64,000 bases of DNA from Pyrenopolyporus hunteri (taxonomy: Eukaryota > Ascomycota > Sordariomycetes > Xylariales > Hypoxylaceae), in the NCBI GenBank assembly GCA_902806595.1, contig CADCXC010000013.1, forward strand, positions 62,001 to 126,000, read 5' to 3'. The position numbers and the translations under genes are program-made. A model generated the notes under the pieces. The model saw only the letters and a list, made by a program, of their open reading frames with translations. It was not told the DNA's origin and made no database searches. Below are positions 44,008 through 55,414 of the stretch, piece by piece (within the stretch, counting starts at the first letter, position 1; every line of letters begins with the position of its first letter).

Positions 44008-46307
44008 ATGGATAGCCTTGATGCTTTTGATGGTGATGAGGATGCCGCGCTACGCTACGCGATAGCTTTATCCTTGCAGGAAGCGGACAAGTCTTCATCC
44101 GAGAAGCCCATTCAGATCGACTCAGACTCAGACGACAACGATCTAGAGAAAGGACCGAGCTATCCATCCATCACAAAGGAACCCAATGATAAGCAGACGG
44201 AGCCTAGCCCTCCGAACGTGCTTCCGGATAGCACATCATCGATTCCTCAAAAACCCGCATCTACATCCTCAAATGGTTTCGCCGCCCTAGGACTAGACAG
44301 GAAGAAGATGGAAGAGGAGCGGCTAGCAAGGCTAGGGAAACGGAAAGCCCCAGAACCAGATCCGGAATCCCAGGGCCGGCGCCAAAGACAGAAAGTCGAT
44401 ACCGAAACCGCGCCAAGGCCAGGTAACGAGGGCAAACTTCATATCCCGTATCCGAAGGGCGTGGTGAAGAAGACGTGGGCCAAGGGCTTCCCCCGCGCGG
44501 ACGACATCAAGATCGAGGAGGTTCTGCAGAAGGAAGAGCTTCAGCTCGCCGTGATCAGCTCGTTCCAGTGGGACGAGCAGTGGATGTTATCGAAGATCGA
44601 CTGCAGAAGGACCAAGGTCGTCTGCGTCGCGTTTGCCTCGAGCGAGGCGCAGCAGCAAGAGATCAAGTCGAACATTCCAGTCGGGGCCGCTATTAGGTTC
44701 TGCTTCCCCCCTATGCTGCCTACGGGAAATATGCATTCGAAGCTGCAGCTGTTGAAGTACCCCCGGTATCTACGGATAGTTGTGCCGAGCGGGAACTTCG
44801 TCCCTTACGACGTAAGCCGTACTGCTACATCCTCCTCTAAAACAATCATGGCTAACAAACGCGTGGGCACTACAGTGGGGCGAAACAGGGATCATCGAGA
44901 ACACCGTATTCCTCATAGACCTTCCGCGGCTCGACGATCCCAAGTCGCGGTCGTCCAGCGACCTCGGTCCGTTCGGCGAGGAACTCCGCTATTTCCTCCG
45001 GGCTCAGGGCTTGCAGGAGAACCTGGTAAAGAGCCTCAAAAACTACGATTTCACCGAAGCAGATCGCTACAGATTCGTCCACACGATGTAAGACTCGGCC
45101 AAACTAGAAATTTCTCTTCGGCTCTATGCTCTGGTAATGGCTAATACTTATTGAATAGCGCTGGATCGCATGTGGGTGATAAGTGGCAGCGGACAGGTAA
45201 GCTTCCATCCAGCACCACTTTATTTTCCCCTTATTTTCTTCCTTTTCGGCATCCTAACGTCGAACTTTTCGTGCAGGATATTGCGGGCTTGGTCGAGCCG
45301 TGTCATCTCTCGGCCTCGATACTACGGAAAACATAGAGGTTGATTTCGTAGCGTCGTCGCTAGGATCGGTGAACATGGACTTGGTATCAGCAATATACTA
45401 CTCGGCCCAAGGTAAACCCACGCCAGCGTTATTCCGATTCCTTTCTCCCAGCTAACAGAAAAAGGCGACAACGGTATGAAAGAGTACGGATCGAGAAACG
45501 CCAAGGGCGGCAAGAACAAGGCGCCTCCACAGGCCAAGTTAGATCTGAAGGAAAGATTCCGAATCTACTTTCCGTCTCGCGAGACAGTAATGCAAAGTCG
45601 GGGCGGCATTAATGTAAGTTCAATTACCCAGTAACCAGATGAGATCTGTTATCGAAATCATCTACTAAAGCTACGCCAGGCCGCCGGCACCATATGTGCA
45701 CAATCCAAATGGTGGGATTCCGCGACATTTCCTCGCGACCTTGTCCGCGACTGTGTGAGCGTTAGGCCAGGTCTTCTCATACATAGCAAGCTCATCCTGG
45801 TGCGACATTCTTGCTCCGGTGAATCGAAGGCCGCGTACGCGTACGTGGGAAGTGCCAATTTGTCCGAGAGCGCATGGTAAGTCATACGCCTATACGGTAT
45901 CCGAAGCGAAGAAGGGATTAGCTAACAGGGAATTCCGATGCTCAGGGGACGCTTAGTAAAGGAGAGGGCGACCGGCAACCCAAAACTTACCGCCCGCAAT
46001 TGGGAATGTGGAGTGATCGGTAAGCATATTTCAGAGTTCCTCAAGTTCCCCAGTTCGAGCAGCTCGGGAAGTATGACTCTATCAACCCAGTCTTATGATC
46101 CGACGTCAGCCCAGGGTCCATATTCAGATGGTGCTTATTAACTTTGACGTTATAGTCCCCGCTCCATCTGAGAATCCCGGCGAAGATGAACCGCAATCTT
46201 CTACCCTACCCGACTTTAGCAACTTCATTCCTGTGCCGATGGAAATTCCCGGCGAGGCGTACGGTGCCACCAAATCGAGACGGCCTTGGTTCTTCCTCGA
46301 GAATTGA
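44008..46307 (+). CDS. TDP1: tyrosyl-DNA phosphodiesterase 1
   Basis: Tdp1 hydrolyses the 3'-phosphotyrosyl bond left by stalled topoisomerase I, in the nucleus. I join eight exons: 44008-44811, 44876-45087, 45159-45196, 45277-45411, 45459-45613, 45680-45876, 45946-46019 and 46156-46307 (588 residues; human is about 608). Introns of 47-136 bp all have GTRA- donors. Residues 10-27 (DEDAALRYAIALSLQEAD) form a ubiquitin-interacting motif, followed by a disordered acidic/Ser region. The first HKN set is H243, K245 and N263 (NMHSKLQLLKYPRYLRIVV, PSGNFVPYD); the second is H483, K485 and N508 (LLIHSKLILVR, VGSANLSESAWG). The end (FIPVPMEIPGEAYG, RRPWFFLEN) is the family's C terminus, so the gene is complete. 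All catalytic residues are intact. Confidence 0.95.
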
Positions 46308-46938
46308 AGTCTAGCGGAGTACGGCCCGATCTCGCTATAGCCCCAAAAAGGGTAGGGCGCCGTCGACCGGCGTGGATCAATACTCCATATCTGGCGGGGC
46401 GAACATTATCTTAATATTGCCGAGGTCCCCGGCACCACGGGAGATCTACCGATCTACTGATCTACGCCAAGCGTCTTCGGTTCCGATGAATAGTGGCCGT
46501 CTCCCCCCATGCTCCAAATCGCCAGTCTTCGCCCATCTCGAGACGCATCCCGCGTATAACCTCAGCATACTGACAAAAATGTTTGGTACGAACTCGTACT
46601 ACAGTTTCTTCTCGTCCACCGCCGCACCGTTCGCGCCAGTTTACCAGCTGATGAGCGCCGAGAGCTAATCGCAGACTTCAGTGGCGACTCAGACCACTCG
46701 TGCCAGGTTGCCAAGTATTATGCTAGCGGGCTCCCTTTCTGACGATTCCAAATTTAGGAATGCACACACACAAAGGGCAGAACCCCAGGGCAAGTCCGCA
46801 TGGACCAAGAAGCCGCAAGACTTGGCATAGAGTCAACAAAGTTCACATGAAAGCAATTGTCCGAGTGCTACGCACGAGACCGCAGGGTACTTCCATGTTC
46901 CTTGGGCCATCGCATAAGGTTTACGGCATTTGTCGGCA

Positions 46939-46990
46939 TCCTAGTTGCTCCTAACTACTCCTAGCTGGCTCCTAGCTGCTACTAGCTGCT
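46939..46990. repeat. 10-bp-period repeat (CTCCTAGCTG-like), five units
   Basis: CCTAGTTG, CTCCTAACTA, CTCCTAGCTGG, CTCCTAGCTG and CTACTAGCTG follow in phase with a period of about one helical turn. No gene is adjacent. Confidence 0.75.
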
Positions 46991-47456
46991 TCTTGGGCCG
47001 CCTCGATTGATTCGCTAGATCTGAAACGACTTCTTTATGGCCCCACTGAGGCTATCGCAACTTTTACCATTCCCTATTCAGCCACTAAACGATGATCTCG
47101 TCTTCCCTTTTGGGCTCCTTGTCACGGATACATATGGTATCCAAGCTGTTTGCAAGGTATGGTTCCTCGGCGAGCCTCTCAACGTCTCGGCCTAAACTGT
47201 TGTATGCATCCCGATCTCGTGTCTGTATTCAATAGGCGCCGAGCACGGTGTTCTAGGATCGCGTCGGTGCTAGTTGAAACGGGACTTTGTAACAATAATT
47301 ACACAGGCCCGCCGAGCCATTATCAGCTGTGCGTATCAGCTACTGTTGAGTCACCGCGGTACTGGATATACCCTTCTCGTCAGATATGTATGAAGTAATC
47401 GATAGTAGGGCTGCATCTAAGCCAAGCCCGGATGAGAGCGCAGGTTGCTGCTGCTA

Positions 47457-47906
47457 TTAGCTAGCGGCACTAACGAACAACTCCCAGTCCTTCGGCGTCA
47501 ATCCGCTCACTTCCTCTCACTCCCCCTGTAGCTGCTGGACGTGCGAATTTGATGTGATACCCGGTTTACAACGGATTCCCATACCAAAGAACGGACCTCC
47601 GTAGTATATTATCAGCGCCAGATCGTAACAGACACGCCGTACCGCTGATAACGTCTCGTCCATTAAATACATAAGTTTTTCCATAGCGCTATTCTGAACT
47701 AGAGCTCTGTTGACCCTTTGGAGGTCTAGCTTGCTCAGAAGGTTTGCTCCGTCACTTAGCTTGACAAGGAATCCCCCACAAAGGAGCTTGAGAAAGGGCC
47801 AGACCCCCCCATCCGCCGCTGCTATGTATGGATCATCGATCGGTTGCGCCTCTGCGTAAGATAGGACACCTAAATAGGTAGCTACCCTCCTAAGAAAAGC
47901 TCTCCA
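47457..47906 (-). pseudogene. orphan open frame, interrupted or spliced
   Basis: On the minus strand a frame is open from 47906 to 47520 (129 codons), with a protein-like hydrophobic pattern (VWPFLKLLCGGFLVKLSDG, NLLSKLDLQRVNRALVQNS, MEKLMYLMDETLSAV). It meets an in-frame TGA at 47519-47517 and then continues EEVSGLTPKDWELFVSAAS to a stop at 47457. The TGA lies within GAGTGAGAG, so GTGAGA could be an intron donor rather than a lesion. No start exon was identified. I recognise no family. It may be a decayed gene or an unannotated exon. Confidence 0.3.
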
Positions 47907-50118
47907 TTAATAATTGTCAACCTGTTTATTAGCCTTATCCCCGGGATCATAGCTCCACGTCCCATATGAGGCAGACCTGCTTCGATCTCGCCGAAGACCC
48001 TGCTGATCTCTCTGCGTGGAAACATCTTTTCAGCGCTAATAATCACCGTAGAATGGGCGCCAAAAGCTTACAATGTGACATCCCATGGAAAACGCCTAAA
48101 GGTCGGGGACGAATCCTAATAGTTCCCGTGTTCGGATTGATCTGTCAGCAGCGACATTTTCTACTCAACCAGCGATCCTGCGGCTCTAGAAGCACTTGCG
48201 CTTAGAAGCTAAGAAGTGCCGTGAAGCTTAATTTTCCTAAATTCCTACAGGGACCCAGGCTCGAAAAATGACCAAGGAACCCGCTTAAGGCTGACGCTGA
48301 CAAGAACAATGCCCCAACCAATTTACGACCCATTCGAATAGACATGTAAGTACTTCGTGGGCGGACGTGGGATAATGCCAGGATATGGGTAAGACGATGA
48401 AGGGCATACCCAAGTCGCGCACAATAGCCACCCTTTCTAACGATGCCAGGAGCAACTCACGAAAGCCGATGGCTAAGGCCAACTAATCCGTACCTCCCTA
48501 CCTAGATAATGACCCTAATGTGTATAGATACCTATTCAAGGCGAATTTTGTAAATTTAACCTACACCTTTTAAGAGTAGCATAATTTTTACATGATATTT
48601 CATAAGAAGCAGCATCCGCAGATCGACTCGACTCTGGGCCCCAAAGTAATTCTTTGGTATATTAGTCGATGAACAGGTAGTGAGCTAGGAGACTTTATAC
48701 AATTTGCCAGGAATCACGTTGGATAGAATTGGAATTTACATTTCTCACCCAGATCTTTCCCAAATTACCACGTTTACCGGGGCCCAAAGTATCCGGAACT
48801 ACGATTACCTTCTGCCGCCAGTGCCGGTAGTCTGGTAAGTATTGGGCCAAGGGTGAAAATTCAACCGAACGGGTGCACTCATGCGAGCTATCTCGAGAGG
48901 AGTCTGTTGAGAAGCCATCATCCCTCCGTCATATCGCATCAACATATATACCTTCCCATATTCAACAGATCGGAGGGGAGGTTATCCTTGCAATCCAAGT
49001 ATTCGCAGTCTAGTCATCGCGACTTGGACCCCTCTAGGCCTATGGCAAGTGGCTCTCCTGTGTATGCCTAAAGGACATACTCGATGACAACGTCTACAAA
49101 AAATTTTCAATGATATAGAGCACTACGTCACAGAATTCGACCATTTCATCGGATCACGCGCTGTCGCAGTAAATGATGGCATGTGAACATGCCAAATAAT
49201 TCTCCCAGAACGATCTTTAGATCTTTAGAGATATCGAACCTGCTCGTCGCGTTCCAATCCATACTTAGCCTTACAAAACCCCCTCAGACATTCCCCCTCC
49301 CCCCTCATCCCGTGATCTTACAGGGCAATCCGGGGTCGCCTTGCCACAAGGCGCCGCCCACGATCTTAAAGTAGTACGCAAATTAGGGCGCCGGCTGGGT
49401 TTGCGGTTCGGGATCAGCCCACCACGCCACGGGATACCCGCACAAGTAACAAGAAGCTGCCACATTTCATACCAATCAGAAAATGGATGCGTCCAAGGCG
49501 CCGAGGGCACTAGGGTTAGCGTTATCGAGATGGAGACGATAGGAAGCAACGCCTGAGTAGGTAAAGCGAAGACGGAGGGTCTAGTCTCTGGTTCCCAAAA
49601 AGAGTAACAGGATCGCCCCTCTCGACGGGCAGCTTTCTATGAGTCAAGCTATCTACCTACCCTACGATCGCGAGGTTAGTTGGTGTACGTGCTTCCATAG
49701 GTATTAATCCATCCACTAACGCTACCGGATTTTCCGAGTAGAACGCAATGGGGGGTTTATTATCGAGCCGCCACAGCGACGACGAAAGAGGGCGAGAGAA
49801 CAATTTGAGGCACAAAGGTCGGGGGGGACGTGAGAATAGATAGGAGGAACTCGAAGACGAAAAAGGGGCTCAGTCGATCGGGTTACGAATCAGTTCTCTT
49901 TCTTTTTCTATTTTTATTTTTATTTTTATTTTTTCATATTCGCCAATTTTGATAGCAATAGACAACAATTATAATGCGGAAGAATAACTCAGAGGAAGAG
50001 ATGGTGAAAAGAAGCAGCTGGGTCCCTGAGCTGTCACGGCGATAGACTCTAGGTAAGGACCGAAGAGCTCCACATACACATCTCCCTACCCCATAGCTAT
50101 ACGTACCTCCTTCAGAGG

Positions 50119-50160
50119 CCTAAGTGGCCTAAGAGACCTAAGAAACCTAAGGGACCTAAG
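50119..50160. repeat. 9-bp-period array (CCTAAG), five units
   Basis: CCTAAG recurs exactly every nine bases five times, with variable three-base linkers (TGG, AGA, AAA, GGG). The conserved core with changing linkers looks like a cluster of binding sites as much as a decaying satellite. Confidence 0.8.
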
Positions 50161-51822
50161 ATAGTCAGGGTGCCAGCTTCCTGCCTTACTATGTGCAACC
50201 TACCCCCATATCCCAGTCTACGAATACTTGCTAGCAAGAGCTCTATACATACCTCCGCACCAACTGTACTTTGCCAATACAATATTAGCTACAAAATACT
50301 GCTGGAAGGAAAGCACCTACGCCATGCTTGCTAGAAAAGAATGTGTCCGTGCCCGTACGATCATTTTATACCCTTCTCTCCCCATTCTACCTACCTCATC
50401 TAGTTCCACCCCACCTACAGTCGGTACATCACTCTACAGCTCTCTACAATAGGCGACCTGATTCCAGTATATTGCCCAACGGCAATTGTTGTCGCTGGTC
50501 GACCGCTAATTCTTAGACTTCGACTTTCGTCCTATATGTGTTTCGTGCTAAGACGCAATCTCATTACTTTATCTCCGCTCCTACGAAACAAACACTCGGA
50601 GAGGCCCAGAACCATGTTATAAACTGGTACAGCTACGTTTAAGAAGTGTCCGGTCGTCTTCGCCAGTAGCATTCGGTACCTTAGCTTTGTGCCTCGAAGT
50701 ATACGTCAAGTCACAGCACGGCAAGCACAACGCAAGGAAGGCGTCTTATACAACTACCTACTTTTACTACCCGTTTTAGTCCTTTCCGTTTCTGAGAAGT
50801 ATCTCGACTAAACATCTCTATTCCTCTCTCCCTCTTTCCCTCTCCCTTCATCTCTCTTTCTACATCAGACTTTTTAGCCTCTGATCTGCGACGTGTGACG
50901 CCACGTTTTGCTATTCGCCTCCCGCATCGCCTATTATCAATCACAGGCCATCGCGGATACCATCAGTACCTACTTTCTACTTCCCTTCTACCTACCCTTA
51001 TTACCAGCTACCCTTCGTTGCCTCTGGAAGGCCTAGCGCTCCAATCTCAAGTAGCGGCTCCCTCAGACTTGTTACCCAGCACCCCCATCAGGTAAAACAC
51101 CTCAGAGGGACTTCGTACCTCGCTATAGGCGCGCAAAAGCATACGTACACCCTACCCATACGCGCATACGACAGCGCATAGACGCACGCCAACTCGGAGT
51201 CCGGCCGACAGCTTCCCCTGAGCACCTGAAAAGTTAAAAGACACGGACCACCACACCTCTCTACGCCAACCCATCCACCAAGCCGCACGTTAGAAGGGCC
51301 GCTCACAGCTTTCTGTGCGGCGAAAACAAACTCAAACAGAGCCGGTGTCTATCTAGCCTACGATACGCCCATTTCCGCGCTGTTCCTGTCCCCAAACAAG
51401 TGGGAAACTACTCGGCGAGGAACATCCCCCGTGGCTAGCGTACCAACCTCCCTCCCACTCGGATTAAGGTTCGCTCGGTCTATGTATGTTCGCAGCCCAT
51501 AATCAGGTCCGAGTGCAATAAGCGCTTCTTTCGCTCTGTTCCCGGGCAAAACACGAGAAGGGGTTATATAATCTTTCTTCTCCTTTGCTCCTTTACCCCC
51601 TTTCCAGCCCCCAGCGCAATCTGATCGCATAAACTAAGACGTTTCGCCAGACGCGAGTGCTATTATTACTTGACAAGGACCCTTCGACTGTGAACTTGGA
51701 GAATCTGGAATGATAGGTATATATATATACGCGCATCTTCCTCTTTTCTCTTCATAAGATACCCCGTACAAACTTTCCTTTCCCCAGCAACAGAAACTTA
51801 TTTGTTGATTCGAAAAGAAAAC

Positions 51823-51830
51823 TATAAATA
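51823..51830 (+). promoter_or_regulatory. TATA box (TATAAATA) of the WOPR gene
   Basis: TATAAATA lies 430 bases upstream of the start codon and just before a largely ATG-free leader. Another TA-rich stretch (TATATATATA) is at about 51718-51729. Confidence 0.45.
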
Positions 51831-51920
51831 CTCGGGTCCAGGTAAGATTTAGTTATTCCACGCGTTCTTACCTTCTTCCCATTGCATTCCGCATTTATTA
51901 ACCCTCGCCCAGAGAGTTAC

Positions 51921-51950
51921 ATGGTTTCCTCTTGTCTTGCTACACCTTAA
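51921..51950 (+). promoter_or_regulatory. 9-residue uORF in the WOPR leader
   Basis: It is the only ATG between 51714 and the main start at 52253. It encodes MVSSCLATP and a stop. A possible leader intron donor (GTAAGA at 51842) lies upstream, so the uORF may be removed by splicing. Confidence 0.4.
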
Positions 51951-52252
51951 CTCTCTGATAAGGATAGATCTTGGATTGTCGGGTATAGCTGACTCTCCTT
52001 CCTCGATCAAGATTTATCCGGAGCCAAAACAAAGTCTCGCAGCAACACCAGGAAACCTACCAGGCAACCTACCTACGTACCGGAATATCGTCCTCCTCCA
52101 AGACACATAGTTTACCTTCGCTTGTCGACACAGAATTTAACCACGTTTAGGAAAGCTTTTCCTCGATTAAGGTACCTTTTGCATCTCAGCCGGTAACATT
52201 AAACATAAGTATAACACCAAAATAAGGAAAGAAGAACACAAATAAGGTAGCT

Positions 52253-54004
52253 ATGACTTCGGGAGGCATCATGTCCGGGTCAGACCGACCCGCCGGGAGC
52301 CCTCTGGTCCCAACCTTCCAAGGATATATCGCTAGCACCATGGATGCCCTTATATTATTCGAAGCCTGCCTCAGCGGTCACCTGTGCCACGTACCGAGAA
52401 GACCGCACGACAGGGAACGCCCTAGCCTCATCGTCAGCGGCAACGTCTTCATATACGAGGAGCACTCGTCCGGAATAAAGCGATGGACGGACGGTGTCCC
52501 ATGGAGCCCGAGTCGCATACTCGGCAATTTTCTCCTCTACCGCGAGCTCGACAAGCCTTTCCAGCCCGGGGAGAAGAAGCGGGCCATGAAGCGCCAGAAG
52601 GCCGAAGGGGGCGTTTCGAAACCTGCTAGCAACTCGCGAGCTAACTCGGTCGGCAACTACTCCGCCGCCATGTTAAACGGGGGAGCGTCGATGCCCAACA
52701 TAGACGGCGCCATCAGCACCAGGAACGAAGCCGAAAGAGCCCTTGTCGGATCCCTCATAGATTCGTATCAGTTCAAGCACGACGGCCTAGTCAAGAAGAC
52801 CATCAGCGTTACATACCAAGGAATACAGCATCACATGGTCTCGTACTACACCATCGACGATGTCATAGCGCGCAAGCTGATCACCCCGTCCCAAGCTCCT
52901 AGCCTTAGGGGTATCACGCCGCGCCCACCTTTAATATCGTCGGGAAGCTTTCGAGCGCCGGTGGACGATAACGAGCTCGTGCTCGCCGAACCGCAGTATA
53001 GGGGTCTCGTAGCCACGAGCCAGTCGTGCAGCAGCTACAGCCTAAACGGAGCAGGGGCTTCTTCTAGATCGATGTCGATGCCTAGCATGCACAGCTACGG
53101 CCAAGTCGGGTGGGGGTCGGCCGCCGGACAATACGCCCCGCCTTACAACATGACCCAGACGTTGCCGCCTCCCGTTTCCTACTCAACAACCTCTTCCTAC
53201 ACTTACGACCAAGGCCATCAACTCTCATACGACATGGCCGGACGATCTTCCGTGAATTTCCCTAATTCCGCGTCCGTGTCGTCCAGACGGCATTCCAACA
53301 TGAACGGAGCCATGAACGGAACGAACGGTGTCGCAGGCATCGAATACCCCGGGTTCACCAACCTCGACAGAAACTCTTTGGGCTCGGCAAATTTCCTCGG
53401 CAGTGATAACAGCCTCGCAGCCCACGGCCTGTCCGGCCACGCGACTTACACTAACGGGGTCATGTTCGAAACCTCCGCTATTTCCGCCTCAGCCGCGAAC
53501 ACCCCGGCCTCCACTTCCGGTCCGGCCGGCGTTGCTTCTACTTCTACTTCTCCCTCAGGCCACCGCCGCGGCCCGTACGAGAATAACGGCTCCAGCCAGC
53601 ACAATGGCTTATACAACGCCGGGCTTGCTGGCCAACAACCGTCAGGGTTTGACGATACGATAGACAACGGGTTCAGCCATAGGACCGCTACCAACCAAGT
53701 CTCGAACGAATTCAACACCACTCCACCCGAACAACAAACACACAATTTGGTTTCCTCAGGCCCAGATGCTACGTCGCCCGCGACCGTGCACCTTGGTCTC
53801 GATAACACGGACGATGCAGCAGGGGTTTCGCTGGGGGATGCGGATTGGAATGTCGCAGCCAGCTTCATGGCCGGCGAAACTTACCAACAGTTAGTGATAA
53901 CACGTCGAGACTCCCCCGCTATGCATTTATCTAACGTCGAAAAAACAGTGCCCAGACTCCCGGGCAGCCGAATGCCTATCTACAAACGGCGATACAGCGG
54001 TTGA
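52253..54004 (+). CDS. WOPR-domain transcriptional regulator (Gti1/Pac2 family, Wor1/Ryp1/Sge1 type)
   Basis: WOPR proteins are fungal DNA-binding master regulators of morphology, conidiation, effector expression and white-opaque switching (Wor1, Ryp1, Sge1). The single exon encodes 583 residues. WOPRa spans about 18-105 (PLVPTFQGYIASTMDALILF, VFIYEEHSSGIKRWTDGVPW, SRILGNFLLYREL), including the conserved KRWTDG site, a known PKA phosphorylation site in relatives. WOPRb spans about 158-215 (ERALVGSLIDSYQFKHDGLV, KKTISVTYQG, HHMVSYYTIDDV). A low-complexity Ser/Asn/Gly/Tyr-rich tail follows, as in Sge1 orthologues. The sequence is closer to the Wor1/Ryp1/Sge1 branch than to Pac2. Regulation is suggested by the long spacer and leader upstream. 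Confidence 0.95.
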   Translation: MTSGGIMSGSDRPAGSPLVPTFQGYIASTMDALILFEACLSGHLCHVPRRPHDRERPSLIVSGNVFIYEEHSSGIKRWTDGVPWSPSRILGNFLLYRELDKPFQPGEKKRAMKRQKAEGGVSKPASNSRANSVGNYSAAMLNGGASMPNIDGAISTRNEAERALVGSLIDSYQFKHDGLVKKTISVTYQGIQHHMVSYYTIDDVIARKLITPSQAPSLRGITPRPPLISSGSFRAPVDDNELVLAEPQYRGLVATSQSCSSYSLNGAGASSRSMSMPSMHSYGQVGWGSAAGQYAPPYNMTQTLPPPVSYSTTSSYTYDQGHQLSYDMAGRSSVNFPNSASVSSRRHSNMNGAMNGTNGVAGIEYPGFTNLDRNSLGSANFLGSDNSLAAHGLSGHATYTNGVMFETSAISASAANTPASTSGPAGVASTSTSPSGHRRGPYENNGSSQHNGLYNAGLAGQQPSGFDDTIDNGFSHRTATNQVSNEFNTTPPEQQTHNLVSSGPDATSPATVHLGLDNTDDAAGVSLGDADWNVAASFMAGETYQQLVITRRDSPAMHLSNVEKTVPRLPGSRMPIYKRRYSG

Positions 54005-55414
54005 CGATTGACAATGTAAACTCGCGGAATTAGTCTTGCTAGCACGTTGGCGGTCGTGTATCACTTTTTCCCTGTTCCCGCCCCTGTTCCGATTTCGTGG
54101 CTACCGAGCCGACTACGCCTTTCTGCGTTTTCCGCATTAGCCTTTATTCGAAATCCTGTGGGGTAGGGCGTCATGGCCGGAATAGCACATATTTTGTGTC
54201 TTTCTCGAGGAAAGATGGGCTGACTGCCCGACGGATATCTTTGGAACCAAGCAGGCGATCTGGAAGAATCATAACAGTGGTGGCTTCAGGAGAGGTGGAG
54301 GGAATATATTGGTTTTTCGATACCTAATATTCGTGGCATCTTCGCACCACCGCGTCTTCTGTCATCATAACGACGACCACCGTCCTCACCAACGTCATTC
54401 TCGTCACGGTCATCGTCGCGAAGCATAGGAACACGGATTTGGCGCGGAAGGCGCAGTGGAATGGGGCCCCCCTCATTTGTTGGTGCTTTTTTGGTAATTG
54501 TTCTCCAACCACCCATCGGGGTCTGGAATTTAGCGGGATATATTTATGAGAACACTCATGAGAACACTACTCTGGGGCAGGCGGGAAAGCTTTAATTTGT
54601 TAAGGGAGTCTCCATGAGAGGGGGCGCAGCGGCGTGACGTTTCTGTGATGATAATGATGGCACGGAAGCCAGTTATTCCCTACTACATATCGCTATAGAG
54701 TGATTTCTTGCGGTTATAGAAAATGGTTATGTGGCGGTAAACTACATTGATTCTTAATTTGTTGTTTGTCTGGCTGTCGGTCCTGAAGTCGCCCAACCCT
54801 ATGGTACCTAGGTATATACCGTGAATTGGATTCGGAGAACCTCGCCTTAATATTCTAATACTATATCCTGTATACTCCCATCACACATCAGTAGGGGTAA
54901 TAGGGGTAATAGGGGTAATGGTAGACGCTCGGGCCACGTTACTCGCGCCCGTGGAGTTTCCTTTATTACTAATTAAGTACGTACCTCACAGTTACTCCAA
55001 AATATAGAGCCAATCCGATGACGTCATCGGGCACGGACCACGCATCCAAACCAAACACGGTGCCGAGGAGAACTTTTTCAACTGTGAACACCATCCATCC
55101 TTCACCTTGGCCCTGGGCTTCTGCTTTCTGGGCTCTGACCTTAACTCGATTCTAAAAGTCACGAGCCGCCCGGCGCAGTAGTCAGGCCTCGTTTCAGTGG
55201 GCTCTTCCCCTTCCCAAAGATCTGCGAAAGAGGGCGTAAATACGTGATCTCGTGCGGGTTTGGTGCGACGCCGTGTGCCATCTTTGATACTTGCGGAATC
55301 CAGAGTTCATTCTATCGAAAACTTACGCTTCGCATCGCGTCAGCTGGGCGGCGCTCTGATGAGAAAGAGGCCTGGGCGGGGAATTGCGTGCTCTCGTAAT
55401 ATGATACGCTCGAT
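54005..55414. other. spacer
   Basis: No gene was seen. It contains a 9-bp tandem repeat (54892-54918). The 3' end of the WOPR gene and the promoter of cardiolipin synthase should lie at its two ends. TGACGTCA at about 55018-55025 is a CRE/bZIP-type palindrome. Confidence 0.5.
54892..54918. repeat. 9-bp tandem repeat (TAGGGGTAA), three copies
   Basis: Three exact copies of TAGGGGTAA lie in the spacer. It resembles a degenerate telomere-like unit (TTAGGG family), but three copies are too few to claim a telomeric origin. Confidence 0.85.

Larger units (their letters stand above)
46308..52252. other. gene-poor region upstream of the WOPR regulator, 5.9 kb
   Basis: No firm gene. It contains an open frame of unclear status (47457-47906), a 10-bp-period array (46939-46990), a 9-bp-period array (50119-50160), and the inferred promoter and leader of the WOPR gene (about 51820-52252). 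Long promoters are common for this regulator class. Confidence 0.55.

Noticed and set aside
54892..54918. TAGGGGTAA repeat as telomere remnant
   Set aside because: The unit is nine bases and only three copies exist; no TTAGGG run is present.
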